A DNA stretch of 64,000 bases from Pseudomonas vanderleydeniana (GTDB taxonomy: Bacteria; Pseudomonadota; Gammaproteobacteria; Pseudomonadales; Pseudomonadaceae): contig NZ_CP077093.1 in the NCBI RefSeq assembly GCF_014268755.2, positions 5,298,501 to 5,362,500 of the forward strand, in the 5' to 3' direction. A model generated the notes under the pieces. The model was not told the origin of the DNA, ran no database searches, and saw only the letters and a program-made list of their open reading frames with translations. Shown in pieces: positions 18,035 to 31,610 of this stretch. The translations under genes were made by a program, and so were the position numbers. Numbering within the stretch: position 1 is the first letter of the stretch; the number at the start of each line of letters is the position of its first letter.

Positions 18035-19996
18035 ATGCCCGCCTTCAACAAGATCCTGATCGCCAACCGCGGTGAAATCGCCTGCCGGGTCATCCGCACC
18101 GCCCGCGCCCAGGGCTATCGAACCGTCGCCGTCTACAGCCAGGCCGATGCCGATGCCCGCCACGTGCAACTGGCCGACGAAGCCGTGTGCATCGGTGCCC
18201 CGCAGGTCGCCGAGTCCTACCTCAACAGCCCGGCCCTGCTCGACGCCGCCCGCCGTTGCGGGGCCGACGCGATCCACCCCGGCTACGGTTTTCTCTCGGA
18301 GAATGCCGACTTCGCGCGGGCCTGCCAGCATGCCGGAATCACTTTCATCGGTCCCAGTCCCGAAGCCATCGAGCTGATGGGCAGCAAGCGCCAGTCGAAG
18401 ATCGCCATGCTCGCCGCCGGCGTGCCCTGCATCGACGGCTATCAGGGTGCCGAGCAGGACGACGACGCCCTCATTCACGAGGCACAGCGAATCGGCTACC
18501 CGCTGATGATCAAGGCCAGCGCCGGCGGCGGCGGGCGCGGCATGCGCCTGGTCCATGAGCCCGAACAACTGGCCGAGCAGTTGCGTACCGCCCGCTCCGA
18601 GGCACTGCACGCCTTCGGCAGCGACGAACTGATCCTCGAACAGGCGCTGATCGAACCACGCCATGTGGAGATCCAGCTGTTCGGCGACAGCCATGGCAAC
18701 CTGCTGTACCTGGGCGAACGCGACTGCTCGATCCAGCGCCGCCACCAGAAGATCGTCGAGGAGGCCCCCTGCCCGGTCATGACCGCCGAGCTGCGCCAGG
18801 CCATGGGCGAGGCGGCCTTGCAGGCCGGGCGGGCGGTGAGCTACGTCGGCGCCGGGACCGTCGAGTTCCTGCTGGATGCCGGCGGCCGCTTCTACTTCCT
18901 GGAAATGAACACCCGGCTGCAAGTGGAGCACCCGGTCACCGAGCTGATCACCGGGCTGGACCTGGTGGCCTGGCAGCTCGACGTCGCGGCGGGCCTGCCG
19001 CTGCCTCTGCGCCAGGAACAGGTCAGGCTGCAGGGACATGCCATCGAAGTGCGCCTGTACGCCGAGGACCCGACTCACGGTTTCCTGCCACAGACCGGCC
19101 AGGTACTCGGCTGGGAACCTGCACTATCGGAAGGTGTACGGATCGATCACGGCCTGGTCGAAGGGCAGTCGGTCAGCCCGTTCTACGACCCGCTGCTGGG
19201 CAAGCTGATCGCCCATGGCGCTACCCGCGAGGAAGCCCGACGCCGGTTGTTGCGCACGGTGGAGGATGGCGTGTTGCTGGGCCTGGAAAGCAACCAGCGC
19301 CTGCTGGCGAACCTGCTGCGTCATCCGTTGTTCGCTGCCGGCACCTTCAGCACTGCGTTCATCGCCGAGCACTTCAGCGCCGACCCGAGCCTGCAACCCT
19401 ATCAGCCAACAAGCGGCGACCTGGCCCTGGCCGCCGCGCTGTTCTACCAGGCCGGCGCCAGCCGCCACGACACCGGGCTCGCCGGCTGGCGCAACAACGT
19501 CGCGGTCCCCCGCCACTATCGGTTGGCATGGGGCGAAAATACGATCGACCTGCAATTGCTCGCCCAACCCGACGCAGCACTGCGGGTCAGTCACGGCGAA
19601 CAGCAGGTCGACGTCCAATTGCTGGAGTGCGACGGCCGCTGGGTCACGGCGCAGATCGACGGCGTGCGCCGGCGCCATGCCTATCGGCTGGACGGCGAAC
19701 AGCTCTGGCTGTTCACCCGTCCGGGCAACCTGTTGCTGCGGGACCTGAGCCTGGCGGCGACACAGGGCCAGGCCACGGTGAGCTCGGGCACGGTCAAGGC
19801 ACCCATGGACGGGGCGATCGTCGATGTGCTGGTCAGCGAAGGCAGCGAGGTGCGCAAGGGCCAGCTGTTGATGGTGCTGGAGGCGATGAAGATGGAGCAC
19901 CCGCTGAAGGCCGGTATTGACGGCGTGGTCCGAAAGGTCCAGGCCAACCGCGGGGATCAGGTTAAAAACCGGCAGATTCTGTTGGTGGTTGAATGA
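18035..19996 (+). CDS. atuF: Geranyl-CoA carboxylase, biotin-carrying (alpha) subunit AtuF
   Basis: Biotin carboxylase plus biotin carboxyl carrier protein of 653 residues. The N-terminal carboxylase starts FNKILIANRGEIACRVIRTA. The ATP-grasp part shows KASAGGGGRGMR near 165, EAPCPVM and FLEMNTRLQVEHPVTE near 290. The carrier domain at the C-terminus has the biotin site EAMKMEHP, about 40 residues from the end. It pairs with AtuC. The ATG at 18035 follows AAAGGA. It lies after a REP pair, so it may be less strongly expressed than atuC. Confidence 0.92.
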   Translation: MPAFNKILIANRGEIACRVIRTARAQGYRTVAVYSQADADARHVQLADEAVCIGAPQVAESYLNSPALLDAARRCGADAIHPGYGFLSENADFARACQHAGITFIGPSPEAIELMGSKRQSKIAMLAAGVPCIDGYQGAEQDDDALIHEAQRIGYPLMIKASAGGGGRGMRLVHEPEQLAEQLRTARSEALHAFGSDELILEQALIEPRHVEIQLFGDSHGNLLYLGERDCSIQRRHQKIVEEAPCPVMTAELRQAMGEAALQAGRAVSYVGAGTVEFLLDAGGRFYFLEMNTRLQVEHPVTELITGLDLVAWQLDVAAGLPLPLRQEQVRLQGHAIEVRLYAEDPTHGFLPQTGQVLGWEPALSEGVRIDHGLVEGQSVSPFYDPLLGKLIAHGATREEARRRLLRTVEDGVLLGLESNQRLLANLLRHPLFAAGTFSTAFIAEHFSADPSLQPYQPTSGDLALAAALFYQAGASRHDTGLAGWRNNVAVPRHYRLAWGENTIDLQLLAQPDAALRVSHGEQQVDVQLLECDGRWVTAQIDGVRRRHAYRLDGEQLWLFTRPGNLLLRDLSLAATQGQATVSSGTVKAPMDGAIVDVLVSEGSEVRKGQLLMVLEAMKMEHPLKAGIDGVVRKVQANRGDQVKNRQILLVVE

Positions 19997-20065
19997 GCAA
20001 CTAGGCGGATTCCTCGGCATTGGCTACGCTTGACGCGGACTAGGATGCTGTCTTCGGAGCTTGAG

Positions 20066-20608
20066 ATGCCCCACTGGCTGGTGATTGATCTGGAAGCCAC
20101 GACGGATGATGGGGGCTGGCCGCTGGCGGAGATGGAAATCATCGAAATCGGTGCCACCCTGGTCAATCGCGAGGGCCGGGAGCTGGACCACTTCCAGCGT
20201 TTTGTACGACCGTTGCGTCGACCGTTGCTGACGACCTTCTGCCGCGAGCTGACGCACATCAGCCAGGCCAACATCGACGCCGCTGCGCCCCTGGCCGAGG
20301 TCTGGGAGGCCTTCGAGCGCTGGCTCGGCCAGCATCAGGCACGGCTGGAGGGCTGGGCCAGCTGGGGCGACTACGATCGCCGGCAACTGGAACAGGACTG
20401 GCGGCAACTGCAAGTGACCAGCCTGTTGAGCGGGGTGCCGCATGCCAACCTCAAGCAGCGCTTCGCCAAGGCGCGCAAGTTGCAGAAACCACTGGGGCTC
20501 AACGGTGCCTTGCAACTGGCGGGGCTGCAGTTCAGCGGGCAACAGCATCGGGCGCTGGAGGATGCGCGTAATACTGCGCGGCTGCTGCCATTGATTCTGC
20601 CGGTTTGA
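20066..20608 (+). CDS. DEDDh-type 3'-5' exonuclease (ERI1-like)
   Basis: Probable cytoplasmic exonuclease of 180 residues. The acidic motifs are visible: IDLEAT near residue 7 (DxE), GDYDRRQ near 106, and [14 protein letters not shown] near 157 (His and Asp of DEDDh). Relatives are the single-domain ERI1/KapD-like exonucleases acting on structured RNA or ssDNA ends. The ATG at 20066 ([12 protein letters not shown]) was preferred because GGAG lies seven bases upstream; in-frame starts at 20030 and 20045 would add up to 12 residues. It stands alone after the atu operon. Confidence 0.8.
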   Translation: MPHWLVIDLEATTDDGGWPLAEMEIIEIGATLVNREGRELDHFQRFVRPLRRPLLTTFCRELTHISQANIDAAAPLAEVWEAFERWLGQHQARLEGWASWGDYDRRQLEQDWRQLQVTSLLSGVPHANLKQRFAKARKLQKPLGLNGALQLAGLQFSGQQHRALEDARNTARLLPLILPV

Positions 20609-20630
20609 GGAGAATGGCCGCCGTTGCCGG

Positions 20631-20656
20631 TTCGCCGGCAAGCCCGGCGCCTACAG
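20631..20656. repeat. Single REP unit
   Basis: TTCGCCGGCAAGCCCGGC...CTACAGG is a lone REP half of the same class as the pair at 17906-17994. It lies between the exonuclease gene and ppnP. Confidence 0.7.
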
Positions 20657-20757
20657 GAGCGCGATGTGCTCCGATCGGATCGGCAGCAGGTGACGGCAGC
20701 AGGCGGCTTGGGCATACTGGCCGGCCCAATTTTTCAGCTCATTTCGAGGAATCGCCC

Positions 20758-21039
20758 ATGTTTAAAGTCAACGAGTACTTCGACGGCACCGTCAAGTCGA
20801 TTGCCTTCGCACAAGCCGAAGGCGCGGCCACCATCGGCGTCATGGCTCCGGGCGAATACGAGTTCGGCACCGCCCAGCGCGAAATCATGCACGTGGTTTC
20901 CGGCGCCCTGACCGTCAAACTGCCAGGCAGCAGCGAGTGGGAAACCTTCGCCAGCGGCAGCCAGTTCAACGTGCCGGCCGACAGCAAGTTCCAGCTGAAA
21001 GTCGCCGTGGAAACCGCCTACCTGTGCGAATACCGCTGA
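20758..21039 (+). CDS. ppnP: Pyrimidine/purine nucleoside phosphorylase PpnP
   Basis: Small cupin of 93 residues (DUF1255/YaiE family). It catalyses phosphorolysis of a wide range of nucleosides to base and ribose 1-phosphate. Family-typical stretches are [34 protein letters not shown] and the end ETAYLCEYR. Its length is full for the family. A strong terminator follows at 21059-21084. Confidence 0.92.
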   Translation: MFKVNEYFDGTVKSIAFAQAEGAATIGVMAPGEYEFGTAQREIMHVVSGALTVKLPGSSEWETFASGSQFNVPADSKFQLKVAVETAYLCEYR

Positions 21040-21058
21040 GTTCCGGCGAGCAGTACCG

Positions 21059-21084
21059 AAACGGCGCCCAAGGGCGCCGTTTTT
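21059..21084 (+). terminator. Rho-independent terminator after ppnP
   Basis: Stem ACGGCGCCC / GGGCGCCGT with a very short loop, followed by TTTTT. It lies between the convergent ends of ppnP and the ABC exporter gene and could serve both, though the T-run favours the plus strand. Confidence 0.8.
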
Positions 21085-21097
21085 CATGGGATTCGAA

Positions 21098-22882
<1,785 letters not shown>

Positions 22883-23131
22883 GGGGTCGAATCCGTTGTG
22901 CGATGGACAGAGCCTACACCCAAGTCCGAGTGAACTTTCGTGAAACGCAATCAGTCAGGTTAATTATGACCGGTAACACTAGGTCCTAGAGATTATCGGT
23001 CTAACGCATGACTGGCAGGAAAGCGTGCTTTCTGTTGCACTGAAACCACGCGGCCCGCTGTTGTCGACTGTGTCACAGCCTGGTCATGCCGCGGATATAA
23101 ACTCGATAAGCACCTGATGAGGAGACAGGCC

Positions 23132-23308
23132 ATGGACTTGCAACACAGCACTAACCAGATCCCGGTGATTCGTCATCCCAAGCCCGAGGCACTGGGCTGT
23201 GCGATTATCGACGCGGCAGGACGCGAAGTCCCGATCACCGAGGAAATGATCCAGAACGCTTGCCGTGAACTGGAACAGCGATTGGTCAAGCCTGCGCAGC
23301 AAGACTGA
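23132..23308 (+). CDS. Small PA1571-family protein of unknown function
   Basis: Predicted soluble protein of 58 residues, MDLQHSTNQIPVIRHPKPEA and onward, matching the Pseudomonas PA1571 family. No known function. The ATG at 23132 has GAGGAG about eight bases upstream. A TATAAA -10 candidate lies at 23096-23101, and a clear terminator follows at 23329-23354, so it looks like a stand-alone unit. The 249-bp gap upstream holds a short palindrome CTAGGTCCTAG near 22981. Confidence 0.8.
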   Translation: MDLQHSTNQIPVIRHPKPEALGCAIIDAAGREVPITEEMIQNACRELEQRLVKPAQQD

Positions 23309-23328
23309 GAGCCCGAACTCTTTTTATC

Positions 23329-23354
23329 GACCCGGCCCTGATGCCGGGTTTTTT
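23329..23354 (+). terminator. Rho-independent terminator of the PA1571-family gene
   Basis: Stem ACCCGGC / GCCGGGT with a 6-nt loop followed by TTTTTT. Confidence 0.85.
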
Positions 23355-23376
23355 CTGCCTGTGGGATGCATGGGTT

Positions 23377-23448
23377 GTGGGAGCAGGATTCATCCGCGAA
23401 GAGGCCCTGATGATCGCTAAAAGCTTCGCGGATAAATCCTGCTCCCAC
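23377..23448. repeat. 72-bp near-perfect palindromic repeat (REP-type)
   Basis: GTGGGAGCAGGATTC...CGCGAAG at the left is mirrored by CTTCGCGG...CCTGCTCCCAC at the right, around a centre of about 20 bases. This is another common Pseudomonas intergenic palindrome, different from the GCGGGCAAG type. It lies between two convergent genes, just past the pdxB stop. Confidence 0.8.
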
Positions 23449-23455
23449 GGGGTGG

Positions 23456-24598
23456 TCAGACGAGCACGGCGCCCAGTGCCAGCACCATCCGCCGCAATGG
23501 CTCGGAATCACCGTTGATCTTCACCGCCAGCCCCTCGATCTCACGGCGCTCCGGGTAGTGCTTGCGCAGTTGGTCGAATGCCGCCCGCTGTTCGGCGACG
23601 CTGCCGACCAGGCTACGGCGGAAGTCCGCATCATCGCGGCGTGGGTCGTACACCGCCCGGCAGATCATCGCCATGGCCCAGGCCGGATCGCTGCTGGCGT
23701 CGAGGGTGACTTGCGCCAGGCCCGGTGGGGGCAGCAGGTCCTCCAGGCGGACCACCGGCTCCTGGCCGCTGAAGGCGCAGTAGGCCTGGTAGATCTGCGC
23801 CGTGCCACGTTGCTTGCCGTCCAGGCTGTAGCCGCCGATATGCGGCGAACCGAGCACGCAGAGCGCGGCCAGCTCGACATCGACCTCCGGCTCGGCTTCC
23901 CAGACGTCGAGTGCCGCCTGCAGGTCCTCACGGTCCAGCAGCACCTCGCGCAGGGCCACATTGTCCACCACTGGCCCCCGGGCGGCGTTGATCAGCCAGG
24001 CCCCCGGACGCAGCCGCTGCAGTCGCTCGCGATCGAGCAAGTGCCAGGTCGCCAGGTCGCCGGAACGGGTCAGCGGGGTATGCAGGCTGATCACGTCGCA
24101 CTGTTCGAGGATCTGCTCCAGGTCGACATAATCGCCACCTTCGGCCGCCTGGCGCGGCGGGTCGCAGACCAGCACCTTCCAGCCCAGGCCACGCAGGACC
24201 TTGACCAGGCGCCCACCGACCTCGCCGGCGCCAATCACGCCATAGGTTCGCCGGGCCAGCTCGACGCCCTCGATTTCCGCCAGGGTCAGCAGGCAGCCCA
24301 GCACGTAGTCGACCACGCCGCGGGCGTTGCAGCCAGGGGCGCTGGACCATTGGATGCCGGCTTCGTCGAAGTACTCGAGGTCCAGGTGATCGGTGCCGAT
24401 GGTGCAGGTCCCGACGAAGCGCACCCGGCTGCCTTCGAGCAGTTCGCGGCTGACCGGGGTCACCGAACGCACCAGCAGCACATCGGCCTCGGCCACTGCC
24501 GCGCGGTCGATGGCACGTCCCGGATAACGGCGGATCTCGCCGAAACCGGCAAAGAACGCATCGATCAGGGGAATATTCTCGTCGGCAACAATCAGCAT
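23456..24598 (-). CDS. pdxB: 4-phosphoerythronate dehydrogenase PdxB
   Basis: NAD-dependent D-2-hydroxyacid dehydrogenase of 380 residues. It oxidises 4-phosphoerythronate in pyridoxal phosphate synthesis. The start [17 protein letters not shown] is typical. The nucleotide loop is [16 protein letters not shown] near 120. The catalytic Arg, Glu and His lie in [11 protein letters not shown], the EAEP region and [12 protein letters not shown]. The C-terminal PdxB dimerisation domain is present. It is divergent from the MATE gene. Confidence 0.93.
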   Translation of the reverse strand: MLIVADENIPLIDAFFAGFGEIRRYPGRAIDRAAVAEADVLLVRSVTPVSRELLEGSRVRFVGTCTIGTDHLDLEYFDEAGIQWSSAPGCNARGVVDYVLGCLLTLAEIEGVELARRTYGVIGAGEVGGRLVKVLRGLGWKVLVCDPPRQAAEGGDYVDLEQILEQCDVISLHTPLTRSGDLATWHLLDRERLQRLRPGAWLINAARGPVVDNVALREVLLDREDLQAALDVWEAEPEVDVELAALCVLGSPHIGGYSLDGKQRGTAQIYQAYCAFSGQEPVVRLEDLLPPPGLAQVTLDASSDPAWAMAMICRAVYDPRRDDADFRRSLVGSVAEQRAAFDQLRKHYPERREIEGLAVKINGDSEPLRRMVLALGAVLV

Positions 24599-24790
24599 GG
24601 CGGGCTCCTTTGGCAGGCCGGCAGTTTGGCGCAGATCGCCCGCCGCCACCAGTCGGCCAGCGATCATCGGCAAAGAAAATCCAGGCGCGCGGCCCGCGCC
24701 GTTACAAATGCGCTACAGAGGAGATTTCCTGACCGTTGCGTCAGGGCGTAAGATCCGTCGCTTTCCCCGCAATACTTGGATACATCACTG

Positions 24791-26194
24791 GTGAACACCG
24801 TTACCCCTCCTGCCGACGCCCCTGCCCTCGGCCGCCCGGCGCGCGTCCTGCTGGAAATGCGCAACCTGCTGGGACTGGCCCTGCCGATCATCATTGCCCA
24901 GCTGGCCCACACCGCCATGGGCTTCGTCGATGCGGTGATGGCCGGCCGTGTCGGCCCGCGGGACCTGGCCGCGGTAGCGCTGGGCAACTCGATCTGGGTG
25001 CCGGTGTTCCTGCTGATGACCGGCATCCTGCTCGCCACCACGCCCAAGGTCGCCCAGCGCTACGGCGCCGGGACCCCGGAGCAGATCGGCCCGATCGTGC
25101 GCCAGGCCCTGTGGCTGGCACTGGTAGTCGGCCTCGGCGCGGGCGTGATCCTGTACAACGCCGAGCCGATCCTGCACCTGATGAAGGTCGACCCGCAACT
25201 GATCGGGCCGTGCATGGACTATCTGCGCGGGATCGGCACCGGCCTGCCGACGGTGGCGCTCTACCATGTCCTGCGCTGCTGCAGCGACGGCATGGGCCGT
25301 ACCCGACCGAGCATGGTCCTGGGGTTGTGCGGGCTGGCGCTGAACATTCCGCTGAACTACGTGTTCATCTACGGCCACCTCGGCGTGCCGGCACTGGGTG
25401 GCCCCGGCTGCGGCTGGGCCACGGCGATCGTGATGTGGGTGATGCTGCTGGGCATGGCCGGCTGGGTACGCTGGGCCAAGGTCTACCAGCCCAGCCAGGT
25501 GTTCAGCCGTTTCGACTGGCCGCAGTGGTCGGTGATCAAGCGCCTGCTGGGCATCGGACTGCCGATCGGGATCGCGGTGTTCGCCGAGTCGAGCATCTTC
25601 GCGGTGATCGCCCTGCTGATCGGCAGCCTCGGTGCCCACGTGGTGGCCGGGCACCAGATCGCCCTGAACATCAGTTCGCTGGTATTCATGGTGCCCTATT
25701 CCCTGGGCATGGCGATCACCGTCCGCGTCGGCCAGGCCCTGGGCCGCGAGCAACCGCGCGAGGCGCGTTTCACCGCCGGGGTCGGCGTCGCCACGGCTCT
25801 GGCCTACGGCTGCCTGTCGGCGAGCCTGATGCTGTTGTTCCGTGAACACATCGCGAGCATCTACACCCGCGATCCGGTGGTGATCCAGGTGGCGACCATG
25901 CTGATCGTGTACTCGGCGCTGTTCCAGTTCTCGGACGTGATCCAGGTGACCGCCGCCGGCGCGTTGCGCGGCTACCAGGACACCCGGGTGACGATGATCC
26001 TGACCCTGTTCGCCTACTGGGGCATCGGCCTGCCGGTGGGCTACGCCCTGGGGCTGACCGACTGGTTCGGCGCGCCGAGCGGCCCGAGCGGCTTGTGGCA
26101 AGGGCTGATCGTCGGGCTGTCGTGTGCGGCGCTGATGCTGTCGATCCGCCTGGCGCGCAGTTCGCGCAGGCGGATCAGGATGAGCCGGGGGTAA
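24791..26194 (+). CDS. MATE-family multidrug efflux transporter (NorM-like)
   Basis: Inner-membrane cation-coupled drug/toxin antiporter of about 467 residues with twelve hydrophobic helices. Family-typical stretches are ALPIIIAQLAHTAMGFVDAV (helix 1), AVALGNSIWVPVFLLMTGIL, and in the second half GLPIGIAVFAESSIFAVIAL with GAHVVAGHQIALNISSLVFM. The start is uncertain: the GTG at 24791 gives MNTVTPPADAP; a TTG at 24776 adds five residues. No ATG gives full length. It resembles NorM/PmpM-type pumps. Convergent with tusA. Confidence 0.9.
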   Translation: MNTVTPPADAPALGRPARVLLEMRNLLGLALPIIIAQLAHTAMGFVDAVMAGRVGPRDLAAVALGNSIWVPVFLLMTGILLATTPKVAQRYGAGTPEQIGPIVRQALWLALVVGLGAGVILYNAEPILHLMKVDPQLIGPCMDYLRGIGTGLPTVALYHVLRCCSDGMGRTRPSMVLGLCGLALNIPLNYVFIYGHLGVPALGGPGCGWATAIVMWVMLLGMAGWVRWAKVYQPSQVFSRFDWPQWSVIKRLLGIGLPIGIAVFAESSIFAVIALLIGSLGAHVVAGHQIALNISSLVFMVPYSLGMAITVRVGQALGREQPREARFTAGVGVATALAYGCLSASLMLLFREHIASIYTRDPVVIQVATMLIVYSALFQFSDVIQVTAAGALRGYQDTRVTMILTLFAYWGIGLPVGYALGLTDWFGAPSGPSGLWQGLIVGLSCAALMLSIRLARSSRRRIRMSRG

Positions 26195-26209
26195 TGGGTG
26201 AAAGGCCGA

Positions 26210-26461
26210 TCACTCGGCCTTCTTGCGAATCCAGTACAGGTAGGTACCGGCCTCTTCCCGCTGCTCCACCAGTTCATGGTCGAGGAACACGCAGAACTTG
26301 GGGATGTCACGGCGGGTCGACGGGTCGGTGGCGATCACCTTGAGCAGGCCGCCCGGCTGCAGGTCGCGGATGTGCTGGTGCAACATCATCACCGGCTCCG
26401 GGCAGTTGAGACCGGTGGCGTCGAGGGTGCCGTCAACGTTGGGATCGTAGGGCTGGGTCAT
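26210..26461 (-). CDS. tusA: Sulfur carrier protein TusA
   Basis: Small sulfur-transfer protein of 83 residues. The conserved active Cys is in [10 protein letters not shown] near residue 19. It passes persulfide sulfur for tRNA thiolation and other uses. It lies 26 bases downstream of rlmM on the same strand, a likely two-gene operon. Confidence 0.93.
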   Translation of the reverse strand: MTQPYDPNVDGTLDATGLNCPEPVMMLHQHIRDLQPGGLLKVIATDPSTRRDIPKFCVFLDHELVEQREEAGTYLYWIRKKAE

Positions 26462-26487
26462 TCTTCACTCCTGAAACCGATTCGGCA

Positions 26488-27555
26488 TTATCGCGGCTTT
26501 TTCACGTCCAGTCGACGCAGGTGGCAGGTCACTTCCTCGCGGTCGTGATACAGCTGCTTGCAGCCGACCGCCACCTTGATCCCCCGCGCCTTGAAACCTT
26601 CCTCGATACGATCCAGCAGGCGCCGGACCTCGGCATAACGCTGCTTCATCGGCAACTTGAGGTTGACCACCGCCTCCCGGCAATGCCCCTCGCCGACCCA
26701 GCTTTCCAGCATGGCGGCGGTGCGTGCCGGCTTCTCGACGATGTCGCAGACCATCCAGTCCACCGGCTGCTTCGGCTTGTAGGTGAAACCGTCGGCCATC
26801 AGGTGCTGGACCAGCCCGGTGTCCATCAGGCTTTCGGCCATCGGGCCGTTGTCGATGGCGGTCACCAGCATGCCGCGGTTGACCAGTTGCCAGGTCCAGC
26901 CACCGGGCGCCGCGCCGAGATCGACGCCGGTCATGTCGCCATTCAGGCGCTCTTCCCACTGGTCACGTGGGATGAAGTGGTGCCAGGCCTCTTCCAGCTT
27001 GAGGGTCGAACGGCTCGGGGCATCCTTGGGGAACTTGAGCCGTGGAATGCCCATCGGCCACATTGCCGAGTTACCGGCGTCGGCCATGCCGAGGAACACT
27101 TCCCGGCCGCTCTTGAAGGTCAGCAGCAGGCGTGGCTTGCCGGCGTCCTCCACCAGCCGGCCGGCCTTGGTCAGGGCCTTGCGCAGCGGCGCCTCGAACT
27201 TCTTGCAGAAATTCGACAGTTCCTTGCCATCGTTGGTGTCGAGCACTTCCAGCCAGAGGCTGCCGCACACCGGATACTCCGCCAGGTGTTCCAGGATCAC
27301 GCTGATCCGGTCGGTTTCCGGCAGGTCGAGGAAGCGGCCACGGGCCCACTGGCGCGGGAAGATCAGTTCGGCAAAGCGCAGGCCGGCCATCAGCCGGGCC
27401 GCGCCGGCGTCATCGCCACAGACGAATTCGGCGCAGGCGCTGTTCGGCTTGGCCTTGGCATAGCCGGGCACATCGAGGTACGCGGCGTGCTCGGCGATCT
27501 CGGAGCAGACTTCGCCTTCGAAGCCGGGCCGGCAATGCATGAAGAGGGTGTTCAA
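26488..27555 (-). CDS. rlmM: 23S rRNA (cytidine-2498-2'-O)-methyltransferase RlmM
   Basis: SAM-dependent rRNA methyltransferase of 355 residues. It has an N-terminal THUMP-like part (MNTLFMHCRPGFEGEVCSEI) and a C-terminal RrmJ-like domain with DLGAAPGGWTWQLVNRGM near 220 and MVCDIVEKPA near 265. It 2'-O-methylates C2498 of 23S rRNA. Divergent from acnA. Confidence 0.93.
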   Translation of the reverse strand: MNTLFMHCRPGFEGEVCSEIAEHAAYLDVPGYAKAKPNSACAEFVCGDDAGAARLMAGLRFAELIFPRQWARGRFLDLPETDRISVILEHLAEYPVCGSLWLEVLDTNDGKELSNFCKKFEAPLRKALTKAGRLVEDAGKPRLLLTFKSGREVFLGMADAGNSAMWPMGIPRLKFPKDAPSRSTLKLEEAWHHFIPRDQWEERLNGDMTGVDLGAAPGGWTWQLVNRGMLVTAIDNGPMAESLMDTGLVQHLMADGFTYKPKQPVDWMVCDIVEKPARTAAMLESWVGEGHCREAVVNLKLPMKQRYAEVRRLLDRIEEGFKARGIKVAVGCKQLYHDREEVTCHLRRLDVKKPR

Positions 27556-27633
27556 TTCGATTCTCCTGGGTGTCGACAGCTACCCTGCAGGAGCCTGTCA
27601 AAAACCCGCGCATGATAGCCGAGTTCGGAACCT

Positions 27634-27672
27634 TGGACTCCCCCATAGAGTCCAGTGATTAGCCAGATCACT
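27634..27672. promoter_or_regulatory. Two back-to-back inverted repeats between rlmM and acnA
   Basis: TGGACTC-N7-GAGTCCA (27634-27654) abuts AGTGAT-N7-ATCACT (27654-27672). Both have dyad symmetry with seven-base centres, typical of dimeric regulator sites. Which gene they serve and which regulator binds is not known. Confidence 0.4.
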
Positions 27673-27710
27673 CGAACAGGGCTAGATTCAAGGCTCTGCT
27701 TGTACCACCC

Positions 27711-27729
27711 GGCCCGTGCCGTGCGGGCC
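27711..27729 (+). promoter_or_regulatory. Hairpin in the acnA leader next to the ribosome site
   Basis: GGCCCG, seven bases, CGGGCC forms a GC stem ending two bases before AAGGAG (27732), the acnA ribosome-binding site. It could modulate ribosome access. Confidence 0.4.
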
Positions 27730-27744
27730 TCAAGGAGTCGTTTC

Positions 27745-30486
<2,742 letters not shown>

Positions 30487-30508
30487 GGACAGCGACGGCA
30501 ACATCTGG

Positions 30509-30537
30509 AAAAACACTGGCCTGGCCAGTGTTTTTTC
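30509..30537 (+). terminator. Rho-independent terminator of acnA
   Basis: Stem AACACTGGCC / GGCCAGTGTT followed by TTTTT, with A-run on the left, so it may work on both strands. Confidence 0.85.
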
Positions 30538-30606
30538 ATTGGTCAGGGAGACTGGGGGTCGGGTTATCATGCACCGCCCTGACCGCCTGTATAGACAAGG
30601 AGTTGC

Positions 30607-31398
30607 ATGTCCGCCCTGCCCTGGCCTTATCTGGCCCTGCTTTCCCTGGGTTATGCGCTGGCCTTGAGTGTCGGCCAACTGGGCCTGCCCAGCCTGTTCG
30701 CCTTCGCCCTGCTGCTGGTCAGTGCCGCCGCCGCCCTGCAGCCCCGCAGCCGCGTGGGTCGTTATCTGGGCCACGGCCTGTTCGTGCTGACGGCCATTGC
30801 CCTGGCCCTGCACTGGCTGCCGGGCTTCCAGAACGGCCGGGTGATCGCCGCCACGCGCCTGACTGCCGATGCCGTGCCCTTCACGATGTACCTCAATCTG
30901 GACAAGCCGCTGATCGGCTTCTGGCTGCTGCTGGTCTGTCCCTGGCTGGTCAACCGCCACTCACCGGGGCGCGTGCTGGTCAGCGCCACCAGCGCCTGGG
31001 CCATGACCGCGCTGCTCGCCCTGGGCAGCGCCTGCCTGTTGGGCATCGTCGACTGGGCGCCGAAATGGCCCGAACAGAGCGGGTGGTGGCTGTTGAACAA
31101 CCTGCTGCTGGTGAGCCTGGTCGAAGAGGTGCTGTTCCGGGGTTACATTCAGGGCGGCCTGAGCCGCTGCCTCCGGTCATTGCCACGGGGGCAAACCCTG
31201 GCCTTGCTGGGCGCCTCGCTGACCTTCGGGCTGGCGCACGTCGGTGCGGGCTGGCAGTGGGTGCTGCTGGCGACACTGGCCGGTGTCGGCTATGGTCTGG
31301 CCTATCGCTTCGGCGGACTGGCCGCGGCCATCCTGGCCCATGTCGCGCTTAATACCGTGCACTTCGTATTCTTTACTTATCCGATGTTGCAACCGTGA
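30607..31398 (+). CDS. CPBP-family intramembrane metalloprotease
   Basis: Inner-membrane protein of 263 residues with about eight hydrophobic segments. The CPBP (ABI/Rce1-like) motifs are visible: EEVLFRGYIQ near 178, FGLAHVGAGWQW near 210 and HVALNTVHFVFF near 247, supplying the Glu-Glu and two His residues of the zinc site. Substrate is unknown. It starts 121 bases after acnA behind a terminator and ends at a hairpin (31405-31434). Confidence 0.88.
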   Translation: MSALPWPYLALLSLGYALALSVGQLGLPSLFAFALLLVSAAAALQPRSRVGRYLGHGLFVLTAIALALHWLPGFQNGRVIAATRLTADAVPFTMYLNLDKPLIGFWLLLVCPWLVNRHSPGRVLVSATSAWAMTALLALGSACLLGIVDWAPKWPEQSGWWLLNNLLLVSLVEEVLFRGYIQGGLSRCLRSLPRGQTLALLGASLTFGLAHVGAGWQWVLLATLAGVGYGLAYRFGGLAAAILAHVALNTVHFVFFTYPMLQP

Positions 31399-31404
31399 TA
31401 ACAA

Positions 31405-31434
31405 GAACGAAAGTACCAACTGGTACTTTTGTTC
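31405..31434 (+). terminator. Hairpin terminator candidate after the CPBP gene
   Basis: GAAC-G-AAAGTACCA and TGGTACTTT-T-GTTC pair around a tiny loop. The right arm is U-rich (ACTTTTGTTCTA). Confidence 0.55.
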
Positions 31435-31554
31435 TATAAAAGCCGGGCGAGCGGCTGAACTCGTTAATTTCCGGCGTGTTCGACTCGTATTCAAGGACGA
31501 GTGCGAGTACGCAAGAGCCAAATATGAAACGGTCATGAAAGTTGAAAAATATAT

Positions 31555-31581
31555 TTAACATTTCCCCTGTCATGCCGAAAA
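31555..31581 (+). promoter_or_regulatory. FliA (sigma-28) promoter candidate for the aer gene
   Basis: TTAA (31555-31558), exactly 15 bases, then GCCGAAAA (31574-31581). This fits the flagellar sigma factor pattern TAAA-N15-GCCGATAA with one mismatch in each box. The start codon of the chemoreceptor is 30 bases on. Confidence 0.5.
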
Positions 31582-31610
31582 CCTGTCAAAGCCTTGCGGA
31601 TTGAAAAACC

